Source: Psychrobacter raelei (lineage in GTDB: Bacteria; Pseudomonadota; Gammaproteobacteria; Pseudomonadales; Moraxellaceae). Taken from it: a stretch of 64,000 nt of DNA. The stretch covers positions 2,046,001 to 2,110,000 of the forward strand of contig NZ_CP093310.2 of NCBI RefSeq assembly GCF_022631235.3. The letters run 5' to 3'. Position 1 is the first letter of the stretch. Every line of letters begins with the position of its first letter. The translations under genes and the position numbers were made by a program. This document shows positions 9,613-18,502 of this stretch, piece after piece. The notes beneath the pieces were generated by a model. That model made no database searches, was not told where the DNA came from, and saw nothing but the letters and a program-made list of their open reading frames with translations.

Positions 9613-10047
9613 TTACTGCATTTGCCAATCAAAGGGCATCTGATTGTGGCCTCTGAGCGCCATCATAAGTGTCTGCTGCATGGCCAAATACACCTCTTGG
9701 GTATAAGGTACTGCTGGCGTCCCCCAAACTGGGTTTGGCCAAGCCAAATCATTTTGATAACGTACAATGTGATGAAAGTGCAGCTGTGGGACTTGGTTGC
9801 CTAAAGCAGCCACATTCATTTTGTCCGCATTAAAGGTTTTGGCCATTTGACTAGATAACCAGCTGGACTCACGCAAAAATTGTGCTTGGTCGGCTGGAGA
9901 TAATTCATAAATCTCTTGTACGCCCGCCACTCTAGGTACCAAAATCAACCAAGGAAACTGGCAGTCATTAATTAGACGACAAGTTGATAGCGGGAAATCT
10001 CCAACTAAAAACGAATCTTTAGCAAGCGTTGGATGAAGTTGAAACAT
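9613..10047 (-). CDS. HIT-family hydrolase
   Basis: This 144-residue histidine-triad protein is probably a nucleotide hydrolase or transferase. Near residues 88-98 the motif reads QLHFHHIVRY, with glutamine in place of the first His of the usual triad, a form I associate with a proteobacterial HIT subgroup that also carries AWPxPVWG, seen here as DLAWPNPVWG. The N-terminal ligand segment FQLHPTLAKDS is typical. The physiological substrate is unknown. It is convergent with the isc operon and monocistronic. Confidence 0.8.
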   Translation of the reverse strand: MFQLHPTLAKDSFLVGDFPLSTCRLINDCQFPWLILVPRVAGVQEIYELSPADQAQFLRESSWLSSQMAKTFNADKMNVAALGNQVPQLHFHHIVRYQNDLAWPNPVWGTPAVPYTQEVYLAMQQTLMMALRGHNQMPFDWQMQ

Positions 10048-10494
10048 ATTGGCTCTCTTATTTATTTTAATGATTCTGCAGTTCGATATTTTATCAGGTA
10101 TTGCCCCGATATTATAGATGCAACACCATGTTTAATATTTTTGCCAACTTTGCTTAGATTTCATTAGCCAATGCCGGTGCATCATGACTTGATGATTCAC
10201 TTGATGATTCACTTGATGCTTAGTGCATAACCATTAATCTTTAACCAAAAAAAAAGCCTTGAGAGCTCAAGACTGTTTTATGCATCAAGATGGGGTCACC
10301 TACTGTTTACCAGCTGACTGACTCAAGCCAGCAAAACCAACCAACCCATCGACCTTGAGCGAGATACACAAGTCGCTACTTGCTGTTATTTTTATAATCA
10401 GCATCCTGCTAAAAAAGCATTCATCCCTAAAATCTTATTATTGTTATTGTGCCGTTGTTATTATCGTAAGCTTACTATGCCGCGCTACAGCCGA
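10048..10494. other. Intergenic region with short tandem repeats and a minus-strand terminator
   Basis: About 450 bases without a supported gene. It holds a 12-bp tandem repeat ACTTGATGATTC (10187-10198, 10199-10210, then a partial third copy). It also holds a minus-strand hairpin followed by T9 at 10247-10272 that probably ends the small ORF at 10495-10623. The plus-strand frame at 10355-10546 has no ribosome site and is not called. Confidence 0.5.
10247..10272 (-). terminator. Probable Rho-independent terminator (minus strand)
   Basis: CTTGAG/CTCAAG arms around 10258-10271 (extendable past one mismatch) are followed on the minus strand by nine T (A at 10247-10255). It lies about 220 bases downstream of the 10495-10623 ORF. 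Confidence 0.5.
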
Positions 10495-10623
10495 TTACAT
10501 CTCCATAGCATCTTCAACGTCATCATCGAACCAGTCGGGTACCTGAAGCTCTTCTAAATCTGCTGCTAAGCACACGGTTGCAGCGTTTGACAGATTGTTT
10601 GATAAAACATTAAATAAGGTCAT
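10495..10623 (-). CDS. Small acidic protein, 42 codons, function unknown
   Basis: From ATG at 10623 the frame encodes 42 residues, starting MTLFNVLSNNLSNAATV and ending in a strongly acidic stretch with WFDDDVEDAMEM. The support for a real gene is an optimal AGGAGG six bases before the ATG, an isolated location and a downstream terminator-like hairpin. The mRNA leader contains a perfect 24-bp tandem duplication (10639-10686). It is upstream of nothing obvious and lies between mfd and the HIT gene, all on the minus strand. I do not recognise a family; a regulatory small protein is only a guess. Confidence 0.5.
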   Translation of the reverse strand: MTLFNVLSNNLSNAATVCLAADLEELQVPDWFDDDVEDAMEM

Positions 10624-10638
10624 TCTCGTCCTCCTAAG

Positions 10639-10686
10639 CTTGGGTGGTTTGTCATTTAGTTTCTTGGGTGGTTTGTCATTTAGTTT
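10639..10686. repeat. Perfect 24-bp tandem duplication
   Basis: 10639-10662 and 10663-10686 are identical (unit begins CTTGGGTGGTTTGTC). The pair sits just upstream of the ribosome site of the small ORF at 10495-10623, so it is in or near its promoter/leader. Confidence 0.9.
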
Positions 10687-10865
10687 GTTGTTATCTGTTC
10701 AATAACTACAAGATACCCGCCCTAGATGACAAACTCATTAAGCAATGATGACGATTTTATGACCCCGCTATTTTGTCACCCATTGTATAAGCACAACCGG
10801 TGATAACGGCTACTGTTTACCAGCGCGCACTTAAGCACAATTAAGCGCACTTAGCAAAATAGCGA

Positions 10866-13800
10866 CTACTGAGCCGCTTTGTCCTTAACATGACGGGTAA
10901 AGTGATTGAGCAGTTCACGCACTACTTCTACTCGCTTGGCTGGCGTGTCAAGCTTATCCGGGTTGGTATAGCGGATACCTGAGGCACCATTCATACGGTA
11001 GCGATTACCATCAGACTGAATAAGCTGAATAATCGCTAGTGCTTCAACTGGTGTGTCTGGGGCAAACTCTAGGATAACGCTGTTGCTGGTCGCATCAATC
11101 TTATAAATCGCCAAAGGCTCAGCCAATACCCGCAGCTGATGAATCGCAAACAGCTGCTTGGTCTGATCAGGCAGCGCACCAAAGCGATCAATCATTTCGG
11201 TACGAATGTCAGTAAGCACCTCTTTGTCTTCGGCATTACTGATACGTTTATAAAACAACAAACGCTGCGGCACATCATTGACGTAATCTTCAGGTATCAG
11301 CGCGGAGCTGTGAAGATTAATATCACTGGTCAACGACAGCGGCGTGTTTAAATCCGGCTCTTTGCCCGCTTTAATGGCTTTGGTTGCCCGCTCTAGCATG
11401 TCCATGTACAGACTAAAACCAATGGCCTGCATGTTACCGCTTTGCTGTTTACCCAGTATCTCGCCAGCGCCGCGAATCTCCAAGTCCTCACTGGCCAGCA
11501 TAAAGCCTGCGCCCAAGGTATTGGCACGCTCAATGGCAGTTAAGCGCTTTTTGGCATCGCCTTTTAGGCCTTTTACCGAAGGCACTAGAAGATAACAGTA
11601 AGCCTGATGGTGACTACGCCCTACTCGGCCACGTAGCTGATGCAGCTGCGCTAAACCAAATTTATCGGCGCGCTCGATGATAATGGTATTGGCATTGGGC
11701 ACGTCAATACCAGTCTCAATAATGGTGGTGCAGACCAGCACGTTGAATTTTTTGTGATAAAACTGCTGCATCACCTGCTCAAGACCACGCTCATTCATCT
11801 GACCATGCGCAACACCGACTCGAGCCTCTGGTACAAGCTCCCGGATATTTTCTGCCATACGCTCGATGCTAGCGACATCATTATGCAGCAGGTACACCTG
11901 ACCGCCACGCAGCAGTTCACGCAAAATAGCCTCTTTCATGAGCTGATTTGTCTTTTGCATCACGAAGGTCTTAATCGACAAGCGGCGCGCCGGCGGAGTG
12001 GCAATAATCGACATGTCACGCATACCGGTCAATGCCATATTGAGCGTACGCGGAATAGGCGTGGCAGTCATAGACAAGCTATCAACATCGCTTTGAATGG
12101 CTTTAATTCGCTCCTTGTGACGTACCCCAAAGCGGTGCTCTTCATCGACAATCATTAAGCCTAAATTGGCAAATTTCACGTCTTTTTGTAGCAGCTTATG
12201 GGTGCCAATAACAATATCTACTTTGCCTGCTGCTAGATCCTCTAGCACTTGATCTTGGTATTTTTTGCCACCAAAGCGAGAAAGCGTCTCCACTCGAATG
12301 GGCCAATCAGCAAAGCGGTCTTTAAAGTTGTCTTCATGCTGTCCTGCCAGCAAGGTAGTCGGCACCAGTACCGCCACTTGATAGCCACTATTTACCGCAA
12401 TAAAGGCCGCGCGCATGGCCACCTCTGTTTTACCAAAGCCCACATCACCGCAAATCAGGCGATCCATCGGCTTGTTCTGCTTCATATCATGCATCACCGC
12501 ATCGATGGCATTGGCCTGATCGGGGGTCTCTTCAAAGGCAAACTGGCTGGCGAACAGCTCATACTGAGCCGTTTCCACCTTGAAGTGGATACCCTCTTTG
12601 GCCTGACGGCGCGCCTGCATATTAAGCAGCTCAGCCGCCACATCGTGGATTTGCTCCAGTGCTTTTTGTTTGGCCTTATCCCATTTACCGCTACCAATCT
12701 TATGCAAAGGCGCAAGTGCTGGATCACCGCCACTATAACGACTAATCAGCTGTAGATTGGCCACGGGCACATAGATACTGGCATCATCGGCATATTTTAG
12801 ATGAATAAATTCTTGCTCACCTTCACCGATGTCTAGAGTGATTAGACCATGATAACGACCAATACCTTGGTCAATGTGCACCACCGGACTGCCTTCCGTT
12901 AATTCGGTGACACTTTTTACTAAGAACTCTTCGGACACATCGCTTTGGCGGCGACGACGGGTTTGTAGCACTTGACGACCAAACAGTTGAGTTTCACTGA
13001 TAATGGATAAATGCTGATCAATCACTGCGCCGCGCTCAATAGGCGCAATGGTCAGACCCACCGTTGGCTTAGTGTTGCTAGCGGATGCGGTGTTTTTAAT
13101 CAATGATTGCTGATACAACTCACTGCCTAAAAACTGCTGTAAGCTATCAAAGGTCTGCACATTAAGCTTGCCGCGAAATAGCTCAAGTAAAATCTCACGT
13201 CGGCCAGCAGTCTCGGCCACCACTAGGATTGGGCGCGCTAAAGCCGCCTCAGTGGTGTTGTCATCCCACCCGGCACTGGCATAATTTAAAAGCTCTAATA
13301 AAGGCTCAGCTTTTTGATGACTGACCGGCAGCTCAGGCGGCATCAGTGCCGGCAGTTTTACCTTACCGCTTTGAGTATTATCGGCAGCTGCTAAGTCACT
13401 TTGGCTTAAGATAACGCGTGGATACGCATTGAGCATCTCATTTAAGCTATTGCTTGGTAAATAAAGCAATGTAGGGTCTACAATTGGCTTATCGATATCA
13501 TGACGGCGCTCTTCATAACGGCGCTGAATCTGTGACCAATAGTCAGCCTGCGCCTCAGCCGTATTTTCATCGATAATAAACAGGGTATCTTTGGGAAAAT
13601 AGGAGAATAAATGGCCATTTTGTGACCAATCCTCTATTTCAAAAAATAATGGCTGGTAGTACTCCAGACCACTACTGGCAATGCCTGCCATTACGTCTTT
13701 GTGTAGCTCAAACCTGCGGCTACTGACATTGGGGAACATGGCTGCAAAGTTATTACGGAAGGTCTCTTTGCCCTCATCTAGCGGAAACTCTTTGGCCGGC

Positions 13801-14591
13801 AAGATCTGAAACTGAGTGATTGGCTTAGACACATCAGGCAGCTTATGCAGTAGAGATAAGGATTCAACCGTTAAATCATGCTGATTGGCACTATTGGCAT
13901 CGGCACGGCCTGCAACCAGATCCATCAAGGTCTGAGTAGACAGTGTGCGCTGAGTCTGCGGGTTAAAAAATCGAATGGTCTCAATTTCATTATCAAACAA
14001 ATCCAAGCGTAGAGGAAACGGCTGACCCATGGCGAAGATATCAATCACACTACCGCGCACCGCAAATTCACCGGGTTCAAACACATTATCCACCGCCCGA
14101 TAGCCGGCTGCGGCGAGCATCTCTCGTTGTTGATTGATGTCAAAAATATCACCAACGCTTAAATCAAAATGCTGACCAATCAGCCAGCTTGGCGGCGCCA
14201 TACGCTGCATCAGCGTCTGAATACTAATCAGTAAAATGCCCTGCTTTGGCATATCGGTTAATAGATTGATACGCTCACTGACAATATCTTGATGCGGTGA
14301 CAGCTCATCATAGGTCAGTGTCTCCCAATCAGGAAACACATAAGCATCGACACCGCAAAACGCCAATTCTGTCTCGATCTGGTTGAGCTGGTTTTGATCT
14401 TTGGTGACGACCACCTTGAGTCTATTGGCGACATTGGCCACAGGACAATCACTTAAACTGGCCAGCCATAAGCTGCCTGCTGCTGCATAAGCCGGATAAA
14501 GCCAGCGCTTTTGCGCCTTATCGATAGGAAATAACTGCTCGTTGGTGGGGGTAAAAATATCGGTTAAAGGGTGCTCAATAAATTTAGGCAT
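10866..14591 (-). CDS. mfd: Transcription-repair coupling factor Mfd
   Basis: This DNA translocase of 1241 residues removes RNA polymerase stalled at lesions and recruits UvrA. Order of domains: UvrB-like N-terminal region, RNA-polymerase-interacting domain (around VVHIDQGIGRYHGL), then helicase motifs with Walker A GDVGFGKTE, DEEH box and the RGRVGRS motif, and a TRCF C-terminal domain. I place the start at ATG 14591 (MPKFIEHPLTD). The longer frame from 14681 would begin inside the -35 box of a good promoter (14653-14681), upstream of the predicted transcript start. Even so it is somewhat longer than the about 1150 residues of E. coli Mfd. Confidence 0.95.
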   Translation of the reverse strand: MPKFIEHPLTDIFTPTNEQLFPIDKAQKRWLYPAYAAAGSLWLASLSDCPVANVANRLKVVVTKDQNQLNQIETELAFCGVDAYVFPDWETLTYDELSPHQDIVSERINLLTDMPKQGILLISIQTLMQRMAPPSWLIGQHFDLSVGDIFDINQQREMLAAAGYRAVDNVFEPGEFAVRGSVIDIFAMGQPFPLRLDLFDNEIETIRFFNPQTQRTLSTQTLMDLVAGRADANSANQHDLTVESLSLLHKLPDVSKPITQFQILPAKEFPLDEGKETFRNNFAAMFPNVSSRRFELHKDVMAGIASSGLEYYQPLFFEIEDWSQNGHLFSYFPKDTLFIIDENTAEAQADYWSQIQRRYEERRHDIDKPIVDPTLLYLPSNSLNEMLNAYPRVILSQSDLAAADNTQSGKVKLPALMPPELPVSHQKAEPLLELLNYASAGWDDNTTEAALARPILVVAETAGRREILLELFRGKLNVQTFDSLQQFLGSELYQQSLIKNTASASNTKPTVGLTIAPIERGAVIDQHLSIISETQLFGRQVLQTRRRRQSDVSEEFLVKSVTELTEGSPVVHIDQGIGRYHGLITLDIGEGEQEFIHLKYADDASIYVPVANLQLISRYSGGDPALAPLHKIGSGKWDKAKQKALEQIHDVAAELLNMQARRQAKEGIHFKVETAQYELFASQFAFEETPDQANAIDAVMHDMKQNKPMDRLICGDVGFGKTEVAMRAAFIAVNSGYQVAVLVPTTLLAGQHEDNFKDRFADWPIRVETLSRFGGKKYQDQVLEDLAAGKVDIVIGTHKLLQKDVKFANLGLMIVDEEHRFGVRHKERIKAIQSDVDSLSMTATPIPRTLNMALTGMRDMSIIATPPARRLSIKTFVMQKTNQLMKEAILRELLRGGQVYLLHNDVASIERMAENIRELVPEARVGVAHGQMNERGLEQVMQQFYHKKFNVLVCTTIIETGIDVPNANTIIIERADKFGLAQLHQLRGRVGRSHHQAYCYLLVPSVKGLKGDAKKRLTAIERANTLGAGFMLASEDLEIRGAGEILGKQQSGNMQAIGFSLYMDMLERATKAIKAGKEPDLNTPLSLTSDINLHSSALIPEDYVNDVPQRLLFYKRISNAEDKEVLTDIRTEMIDRFGALPDQTKQLFAIHQLRVLAEPLAIYKIDATSNSVILEFAPDTPVEALAIIQLIQSDGNRYRMNGASGIRYTNPDKLDTPAKRVEVVRELLNHFTRHVKDKAAQ

Positions 14592-14652
14592 AACGGTGTA
14601 GTATGTATCCTTATCAAAGGCCAGTGTGCTAAAACTAAGTAGGAAGGCCGTT

Positions 14653-14681
14653 ATTATACGAACAAAAATGGCAACAACCAA
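14653..14681 (-). promoter_or_regulatory. Predicted sigma70 promoter of mfd
   Basis: On the minus strand TTGGTT (14676-14681), a 17-bp spacer and TATAAT (14653-14658) form a near-consensus promoter. Its position argues for the internal mfd start at 14591 over the longer open frame. Confidence 0.65.
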
Positions 14682-14860
14682 TTTTTGATACCCAATCCAT
14701 ATAGTCTTTAACAGTGATACAGGCGTACCACCGGTTACGATTGTCTTGCACTATCTAAAGCGTATTGATTTGATATGGCGATAGGTTATCAACGACATCT
14801 GTGACAAGCTTCTAAGCTTTAGATAGTGAAAGTTGAATGGTCAATTTCAGCGATCATTTA

Positions 14861-14892
14861 CCGGTCTGTCTTATATCCGGTCTGTCTTATAT
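14861..14892. repeat. Perfect 16-bp tandem repeat
   Basis: CCGGTCTGTCTTATAT occurs twice back to back (14861-14876, 14877-14892) in the 290-base gap between rraA and mfd. No gene or terminator is evident in that gap. Confidence 0.85.
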
Positions 14893-14971
14893 GTAGATAC
14901 TTGATAGCTGACATCTTAAACAGCGCTCAGACCGCTGATAATAAAAATAAAACAATAAGCGGCTAGGCACA

Positions 14972-15499
14972 CTAGGCAATCAGTGGTTTATCACTGGCAA
15001 TAATGCCGTTATTATCAGCGTAGATAATCATGCCTGAATTTAAGGTCAAATCACCAAAACGAATTTCGATATCCGTCTGACCTTCGCCGCGGCGGTTGGA
15101 CTTACGAGGAATACAGCCAAGCGCCATGACACCGATATCCATTTGTGCCATGTCATCCACATCACGCACGCAGCCATAAACAATCACGCCAGCCCAGCCA
15201 TTATCAATGGCTGATTGGGCAATCATATCACCAAGTAGTGCACAGCGCATTGAGCCACCGCCATCAACCACCAATACTTTGCCCTCACCCTTGGCATCTC
15301 GGCCATCCGTATTTAGCAGCTCTTTAACACGGCTGTTGTCCTCAAAGCATTTAACCGTAACAATCTCACCACAAAATCTGTCCTTACCCCCAAAACTATA
15401 AAAAGACTTGCCTTCAATATTAGGCAAGCACACCTGGCTTTCAGGATTGGCATCCAACAAATCACAGGTCACAAAGTTGGTTTTGGTCATCTCAGTCAT
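14972..15499 (-). CDS. rraA: RraA-family protein (RNase E regulator / HMG-aldolase-like)
   Basis: This 175-residue protein belongs to the RraA/RraA-like family. The core pattern VLVVDGGGSMRCALLGD, then GVIVYGCVRDVDDM and GCIPRKSNRRGEGQ, is characteristic. Some members bind RNase E and modulate RNA decay, while others are class II aldolases of 4-hydroxy-4-methyl-2-oxoglutarate. The sequence alone does not separate the two, although the RraA-type glycine-rich loop and length favour the regulator. GAGGGAA is 7 bases upstream of the first ATG at 15499, which fixes the start. Confidence 0.8.
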   Translation of the reverse strand: MTEMTKTNFVTCDLLDANPESQVCLPNIEGKSFYSFGGKDRFCGEIVTVKCFEDNSRVKELLNTDGRDAKGEGKVLVVDGGGSMRCALLGDMIAQSAIDNGWAGVIVYGCVRDVDDMAQMDIGVMALGCIPRKSNRRGEGQTDIEIRFGDLTLNSGMIIYADNNGIIASDKPLIA

Positions 15500-15593
15500 G
15501 GTTGTTCCCTCAAATAGTATTATGGTTGCACATCTTTTTGGCTTAAGACATCAGCCAGTTTGATTTTAAGCTAAAAACAGCCTTGTGTTTAGC

Positions 15594-16304
15594 TTAAGAC
15601 TTTAATTGGGTCATCGCAAGCAGTTGTTTATTGTCTATAATGGTTACTTTATGTACTTGCGACTCTGTCTGGGCATCCATAAATCTATGGCGCTCATATA
15701 AGTTTTGAGCGGTTACCGCCATAGCAGCGGCGACTCTTTGTGCCTCAATAGGACGAGCCTTCATGGTCTTAGGCACCAAAGGCGAGAATACCTTATAAAT
15801 ACTTTGAGCGGTATTTTCAAGTACGCGCCCTTTGTGTTTGCCAAGTAGTAAAGACGGCTGGAAGATGACCAATTCATTAAAACCCAGCTCGCTTACTGCT
15901 TGCTCAAGCTCGCCTTTAACACGGTTATAAAAAAAGCGGCTTTTGACATCTGCTCCAAGAGCGGACAATAAAAAGAAGCGCTGTACTCCTTTTTCGCGGC
16001 ACACTTTGGCAAATTCGAAATTGTATTCATAATCAATGCGTCTAAAGGCCTCTTCACCACCGGCCTGTTTTTTGGTGCTGCCCAAACAGGTAAAAGCATC
16101 TGTATCTGAGCCAATGGCGATACTGGCCATGATTTCTTGTAAGTTGGTAAAATCGCCCAATTGATAAAACTGCATTTCTGCAGACATGCGCTTTGGTGGC
16201 TTTCTGGCCACGATGATCAAGCTGTCATACATTAAACTTAGGTGGTTTACCAGTTGCTTACCAACCAGTCCAGTTGCGCCTATAATTATGGCTTTACGTT
16301 TCAT
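15594..16304 (-). CDS. NAD(P)-binding TIP30/HTATIP2-like oxidoreductase
   Basis: This 236-residue short-chain-dehydrogenase-like protein starts with a Rossmann nucleotide motif (IIIGATGLVGKQL, residues 6-18), followed by an NAD(P)-domain core and YNRVKGELEQAV, containing the Tyr-x3-Lys-like active element. The family (NAD(P)H-binding, similar to human HTATIP2) is annotated widely but substrates are unknown. It is followed by rraA in the same direction after a 95-base gap; co-transcription is possible. Confidence 0.75.
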   Translation of the reverse strand: MKRKAIIIGATGLVGKQLVNHLSLMYDSLIIVARKPPKRMSAEMQFYQLGDFTNLQEIMASIAIGSDTDAFTCLGSTKKQAGGEEAFRRIDYEYNFEFAKVCREKGVQRFFLLSALGADVKSRFFYNRVKGELEQAVSELGFNELVIFQPSLLLGKHKGRVLENTAQSIYKVFSPLVPKTMKARPIEAQRVAAAMAVTAQNLYERHRFMDAQTESQVHKVTIIDNKQLLAMTQLKS

Positions 16305-16460
16305 AACTTAGTACCTATTTGATAACGCTTCTTGTAACGCGCACAGCTTTTGCTGATTTTATAAAGTTTTTCAAAGGTAATCATAGTAGCAGGCTACTCT
16401 AAACATTTTTACCCCTTCGCTCAATCAGTTATTGAGGATTGAAACCATTTGATACAAAGC

Positions 16461-16489
16461 TTGTTAATATCGCCAATAACTGTTATAAT
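16461..16489 (+). promoter_or_regulatory. Predicted promoter of the rpsF operon
   Basis: TTGTTA (16461-16466), a 17-bp spacer and a perfect TATAAT (16484-16489) lie about 160 bases before rpsF. The long leader could host ribosomal-protein feedback, but I cannot identify a defined structure. Confidence 0.55.
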
Positions 16490-16659
16490 CCGCCGCTTTA
16501 TAGCAACAAGTAATTTTGAAAGGGCTTTAATTATACAGCCTTTATCCTAAAAATTATTTTATTGTAGATGGTTACTTTTATTTTTATTATCTGTCTTTGC
16601 TATAAATCTCCTTGCTGTTGACATGGGGTCAATGGCTACTAATCCGTAAGGAGTCTTAA

Positions 16660-17064
16660 ATGCGACATTACGAAGTGGTGCTTATCGTACACCCTGACCA
16701 AAGCGACCAAGTAGTCGGAATGGTTGAGCGATATATCAAATTAGTTCAAGACAACAATGGTATGGTTCATCGTCTTGAAGATTGGGGCCGTCGTCAATTG
16801 GCTTACCCAATTAACAAAATCCATAAAGCACACTATGTTTTATTCAACATCGAGTGTGATGGTGCAACTCTAGAAGAGCTTGAAGAGCTATTCCGTTACA
16901 ACGACGCTATCATCCGTAGCTTAGTTGTTCGTCGTGACGACGCTATTACTGAACCTTCACAATTAGCAAAAAGTGCTGATGAGAAGCGTGCCCGTAAAGC
17001 TCCACGTAGCGAAAACTTTGACAACGATCAGGATGATGAGTCTAACGACGATTCTGACGAATAA
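16660..17064 (+). CDS. rpsF: 30S ribosomal protein bS6
   Basis: This 134-residue small-subunit protein starts [18 protein letters not shown] and contains [14 protein letters not shown] and [17 protein letters not shown] segments typical of S6. A strongly acidic tail (residues 115-134) follows, as in E. coli where glutamates are added post-translationally. TAAGGAG precedes the ATG. It heads rpsF-rpsR-rplI; priB, present between rpsF and rpsR in enterobacteria, is absent here, as in Pseudomonadales. Confidence 0.97.
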   Translation: MRHYEVVLIVHPDQSDQVVGMVERYIKLVQDNNGMVHRLEDWGRRQLAYPINKIHKAHYVLFNIECDGATLEELEELFRYNDAIIRSLVVRRDDAITEPSQLAKSADEKRARKAPRSENFDNDQDDESNDDSDE

Positions 17065-17090
17065 TTTAAGCTCATTTAAGGAGAAGATCC

Positions 17091-17318
17091 ATGGCACGTT
17101 TTTATCGCCGTCGCAAATTTTGCCGTTTTACCGCTGAAGGTATTACTCACATCGACTATAAAGATGTTGAGCTACTAAAACAATACATCAGTGACAATGG
17201 TAAAATTGTTCCTAGCCGTATCACTGGTACGTCTAACAAATATCAGCGTCAATTAGCCACTGCTATCAAACAAGCTCGTTACTTAGCATTGCTACCATAC
17301 ACTGACAATCATCAGTAA
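17091..17318 (+). CDS. rpsR: 30S ribosomal protein bS18
   Basis: This 75-residue bS18 has the full family pattern ([17 protein letters not shown], then [21 protein letters not shown], and [18 protein letters not shown]). It binds beside bS6 on the platform of the 30S subunit. AAGGAG lies ahead of the ATG. It sits 26 bases after rpsF and 19 before rplI in the same transcript. Confidence 0.97.
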   Translation: MARFYRRRKFCRFTAEGITHIDYKDVELLKQYISDNGKIVPSRITGTSNKYQRQLATAIKQARYLALLPYTDNHQ

Positions 17319-17337
17319 GCCAACTTAGGAGTGACTC

Positions 17338-17832
17338 ATGCAAGTTATTTTATTACAGCGTATCGTCAACCTTGGTAAACTTGGCGAAACTGTGGATGTA
17401 AAATCAGGTTACGGTCGTAACTATCTTATCCCACAAGGTAAAGCTCTACCTGCCACACCAGCTAACGTTGAGAAGTTCGAAGCACGTCGTGCTGAGCTTG
17501 AAGCAATTGAAGCTGAAGAGTTAGCAGCTGCTAACAAACGTGCTGAAGCTTTAACTGACGTTAACGTTATCATGCGCGCTAAATCTGGTGAAGATGGTAA
17601 ACTATTTGGTTCTATCGGTACTCGCGATATCGCTGATGCCCTTACCAAATCTGGTCTTGAAGTGGATCGCGCTGAAGTTAAGCTACCTGAAGGTACTTTA
17701 CGTCAAGTAGGTGAATACAACGTTGACATCCAACTACACCACGATATCTTTGCTAGCATCCTAGTTACTATTCTTTCTGAAGATGGTGATGTAGAAGCAG
17801 CACAACAAGAAGCTGAAGAAGACGCAGAGTAA
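17338..17832 (+). CDS. rplI: 50S ribosomal protein bL9
   Basis: bL9 has two domains joined by a long helix. The N-terminal rRNA-binding part ([32 protein letters not shown]) and the C-terminal domain ([14 protein letters not shown]) are both complete. It is 164 residues against about 149 in E. coli; the extra residues are an acidic tail with repeated Ala-Glu. TTAGGAG is upstream of the ATG. A terminator follows. Confidence 0.97.
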   Translation: MQVILLQRIVNLGKLGETVDVKSGYGRNYLIPQGKALPATPANVEKFEARRAELEAIEAEELAAANKRAEALTDVNVIMRAKSGEDGKLFGSIGTRDIADALTKSGLEVDRAEVKLPEGTLRQVGEYNVDIQLHHDIFASILVTILSEDGDVEAAQQEAEEDAE

Positions 17833-17906
17833 TTTATAGCTGAGAGCCAAGCGCCCTCACCTATTCTTACTTTGATAGTTATCTACCGCTTTTGGTTGTA
17901 GAGATC

Positions 17907-17936
17907 AAAAAAAGACAGCTTAGGCTGTCTTTTTTT
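17907..17936 (+). terminator. Terminator of the rpsF-rpsR-rplI operon
   Basis: GACAGC (17914-17919), TTAG loop, GCTGTC (17924-17929), then seven T; preceded by seven A, so the stem can extend and could act in both directions. Confidence 0.9.
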
Positions 17937-18009
17937 ATGGGTAAGGGGTTTGGTAAAATTAGTTATCTATATTAATATGTTACCTAATGTAAGAGCCGGC
18001 TTACTTGGC

Positions 18010-18038
18010 TTGTGCTCGATGAAAAATGTCTATATAAT
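18010..18038 (+). promoter_or_regulatory. Predicted promoter of ssrA
   Basis: TTGTGC (18010-18015), 17 bp and TATAAT (18033-18038) place the start of transcription close to the mature 5' end of tmRNA. Confidence 0.6.
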
Positions 18039-18051
18039 TACTCGTTCAATT

Positions 18052-18409
18052 GGGGATGTTCTGGCTTCGACGCTGGTGATGAAACTCAATGATGCATGTC
18101 GAGAGTATATGTCCTCTCGTTAATCAAACATATATTGTTATAGTCGCAAACGACGAAACTTACGCTCTAGCAGCTTAAACCCTGCTTACTCCTCTGCCCT
18201 TTACCCATAGTGGGTTAGACGAGTTGAAGCGCACGCATATGGGTTCGCTTAAATGATTGCCTTAATCATTTAGGTTCAAACTTAAAGGATCGCCCTATCC
18301 AACCTGACTGTCGGTTCGGTGCGGGTTAAAGCCAAAGACAGACCCTAAACATGTAGATTCATGAGCGTAGTGCTGGCGGACGCGGGTTCAACTCCCGCCA
18401 TCTCCACCA
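18052..18409 (+). ncRNA. ssrA: Transfer-messenger RNA (tmRNA)
   Basis: The 358-base gene rescues stalled ribosomes. The 5' end GGGGATGTTCTGGCTTCGACG and the 3' end with GGTTCAACTCCCGCC (T arm) and terminal CCA at 18407-18409 form the tRNA-like domain. The tag reading frame is 18146-18178, encoding ANDETYALAA and a stop. The last 28 bases are within the prophage attL core: the insertion replaced the 3' end with an identical sequence and so leaves a working gene. The transcription terminator now downstream (18429-18454) is phage DNA. Confidence 0.97.
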
Positions 18410-18411
18410 AA
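18382..18411 (+). mobile_element. attL core of the prophage
   Basis: The 30 bases 18382-18411 are identical to 57663-57692 (attR). They cover the T-arm and 3' acceptor end of ssrA, a classic tyrosine-integrase target. Confidence 0.92.
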
Positions 18412-18428
18412 TATTAGTAATAAAATCA

Positions 18429-18454
18429 AGCCCCTCACCAGAGGGGCTTTTTTT
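18429..18454 (+). terminator. Phage-borne terminator downstream of ssrA
   Basis: AAGCCCCTC / GAGGGGCTT with an ACCA loop (18429-18450) followed by T to 18454, 20 bases after attL. It takes over termination of tmRNA in the lysogen. Confidence 0.85.
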
Positions 18455-18466
18455 ATGACAGGCTTT

Positions 18467-18475
18467 TGACGTGAT
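18467..18475. promoter_or_regulatory. Candidate integrase arm-type site near attL
   Basis: TGACGTGAT, identical to the motif repeated between int and attR; likely P' arm-binding sequence. Confidence 0.5.
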
Positions 18476-18502
18476 TTTACTTAAAAGCATGTCAAGATGA
18501 TA

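Noticed and set aside
10187..10222. 12-bp tandem repeat as a CRISPR or rep element
   Set aside because: Too short, no spacers, no cas genes in the window.
11139..12755. Several plus-strand open frames within mfd
   Set aside because: They are antisense shadows of a well-supported gene with no independent signals.
14592..14681. Longer mfd reading from 14681 with a hydrophobic N-terminus resembling a signal peptide
   Set aside because: The extension lies on the promoter (-35 and -10 at 14653-14681); Mfd is cytoplasmic, so the signal-like stretch is a chance translation.
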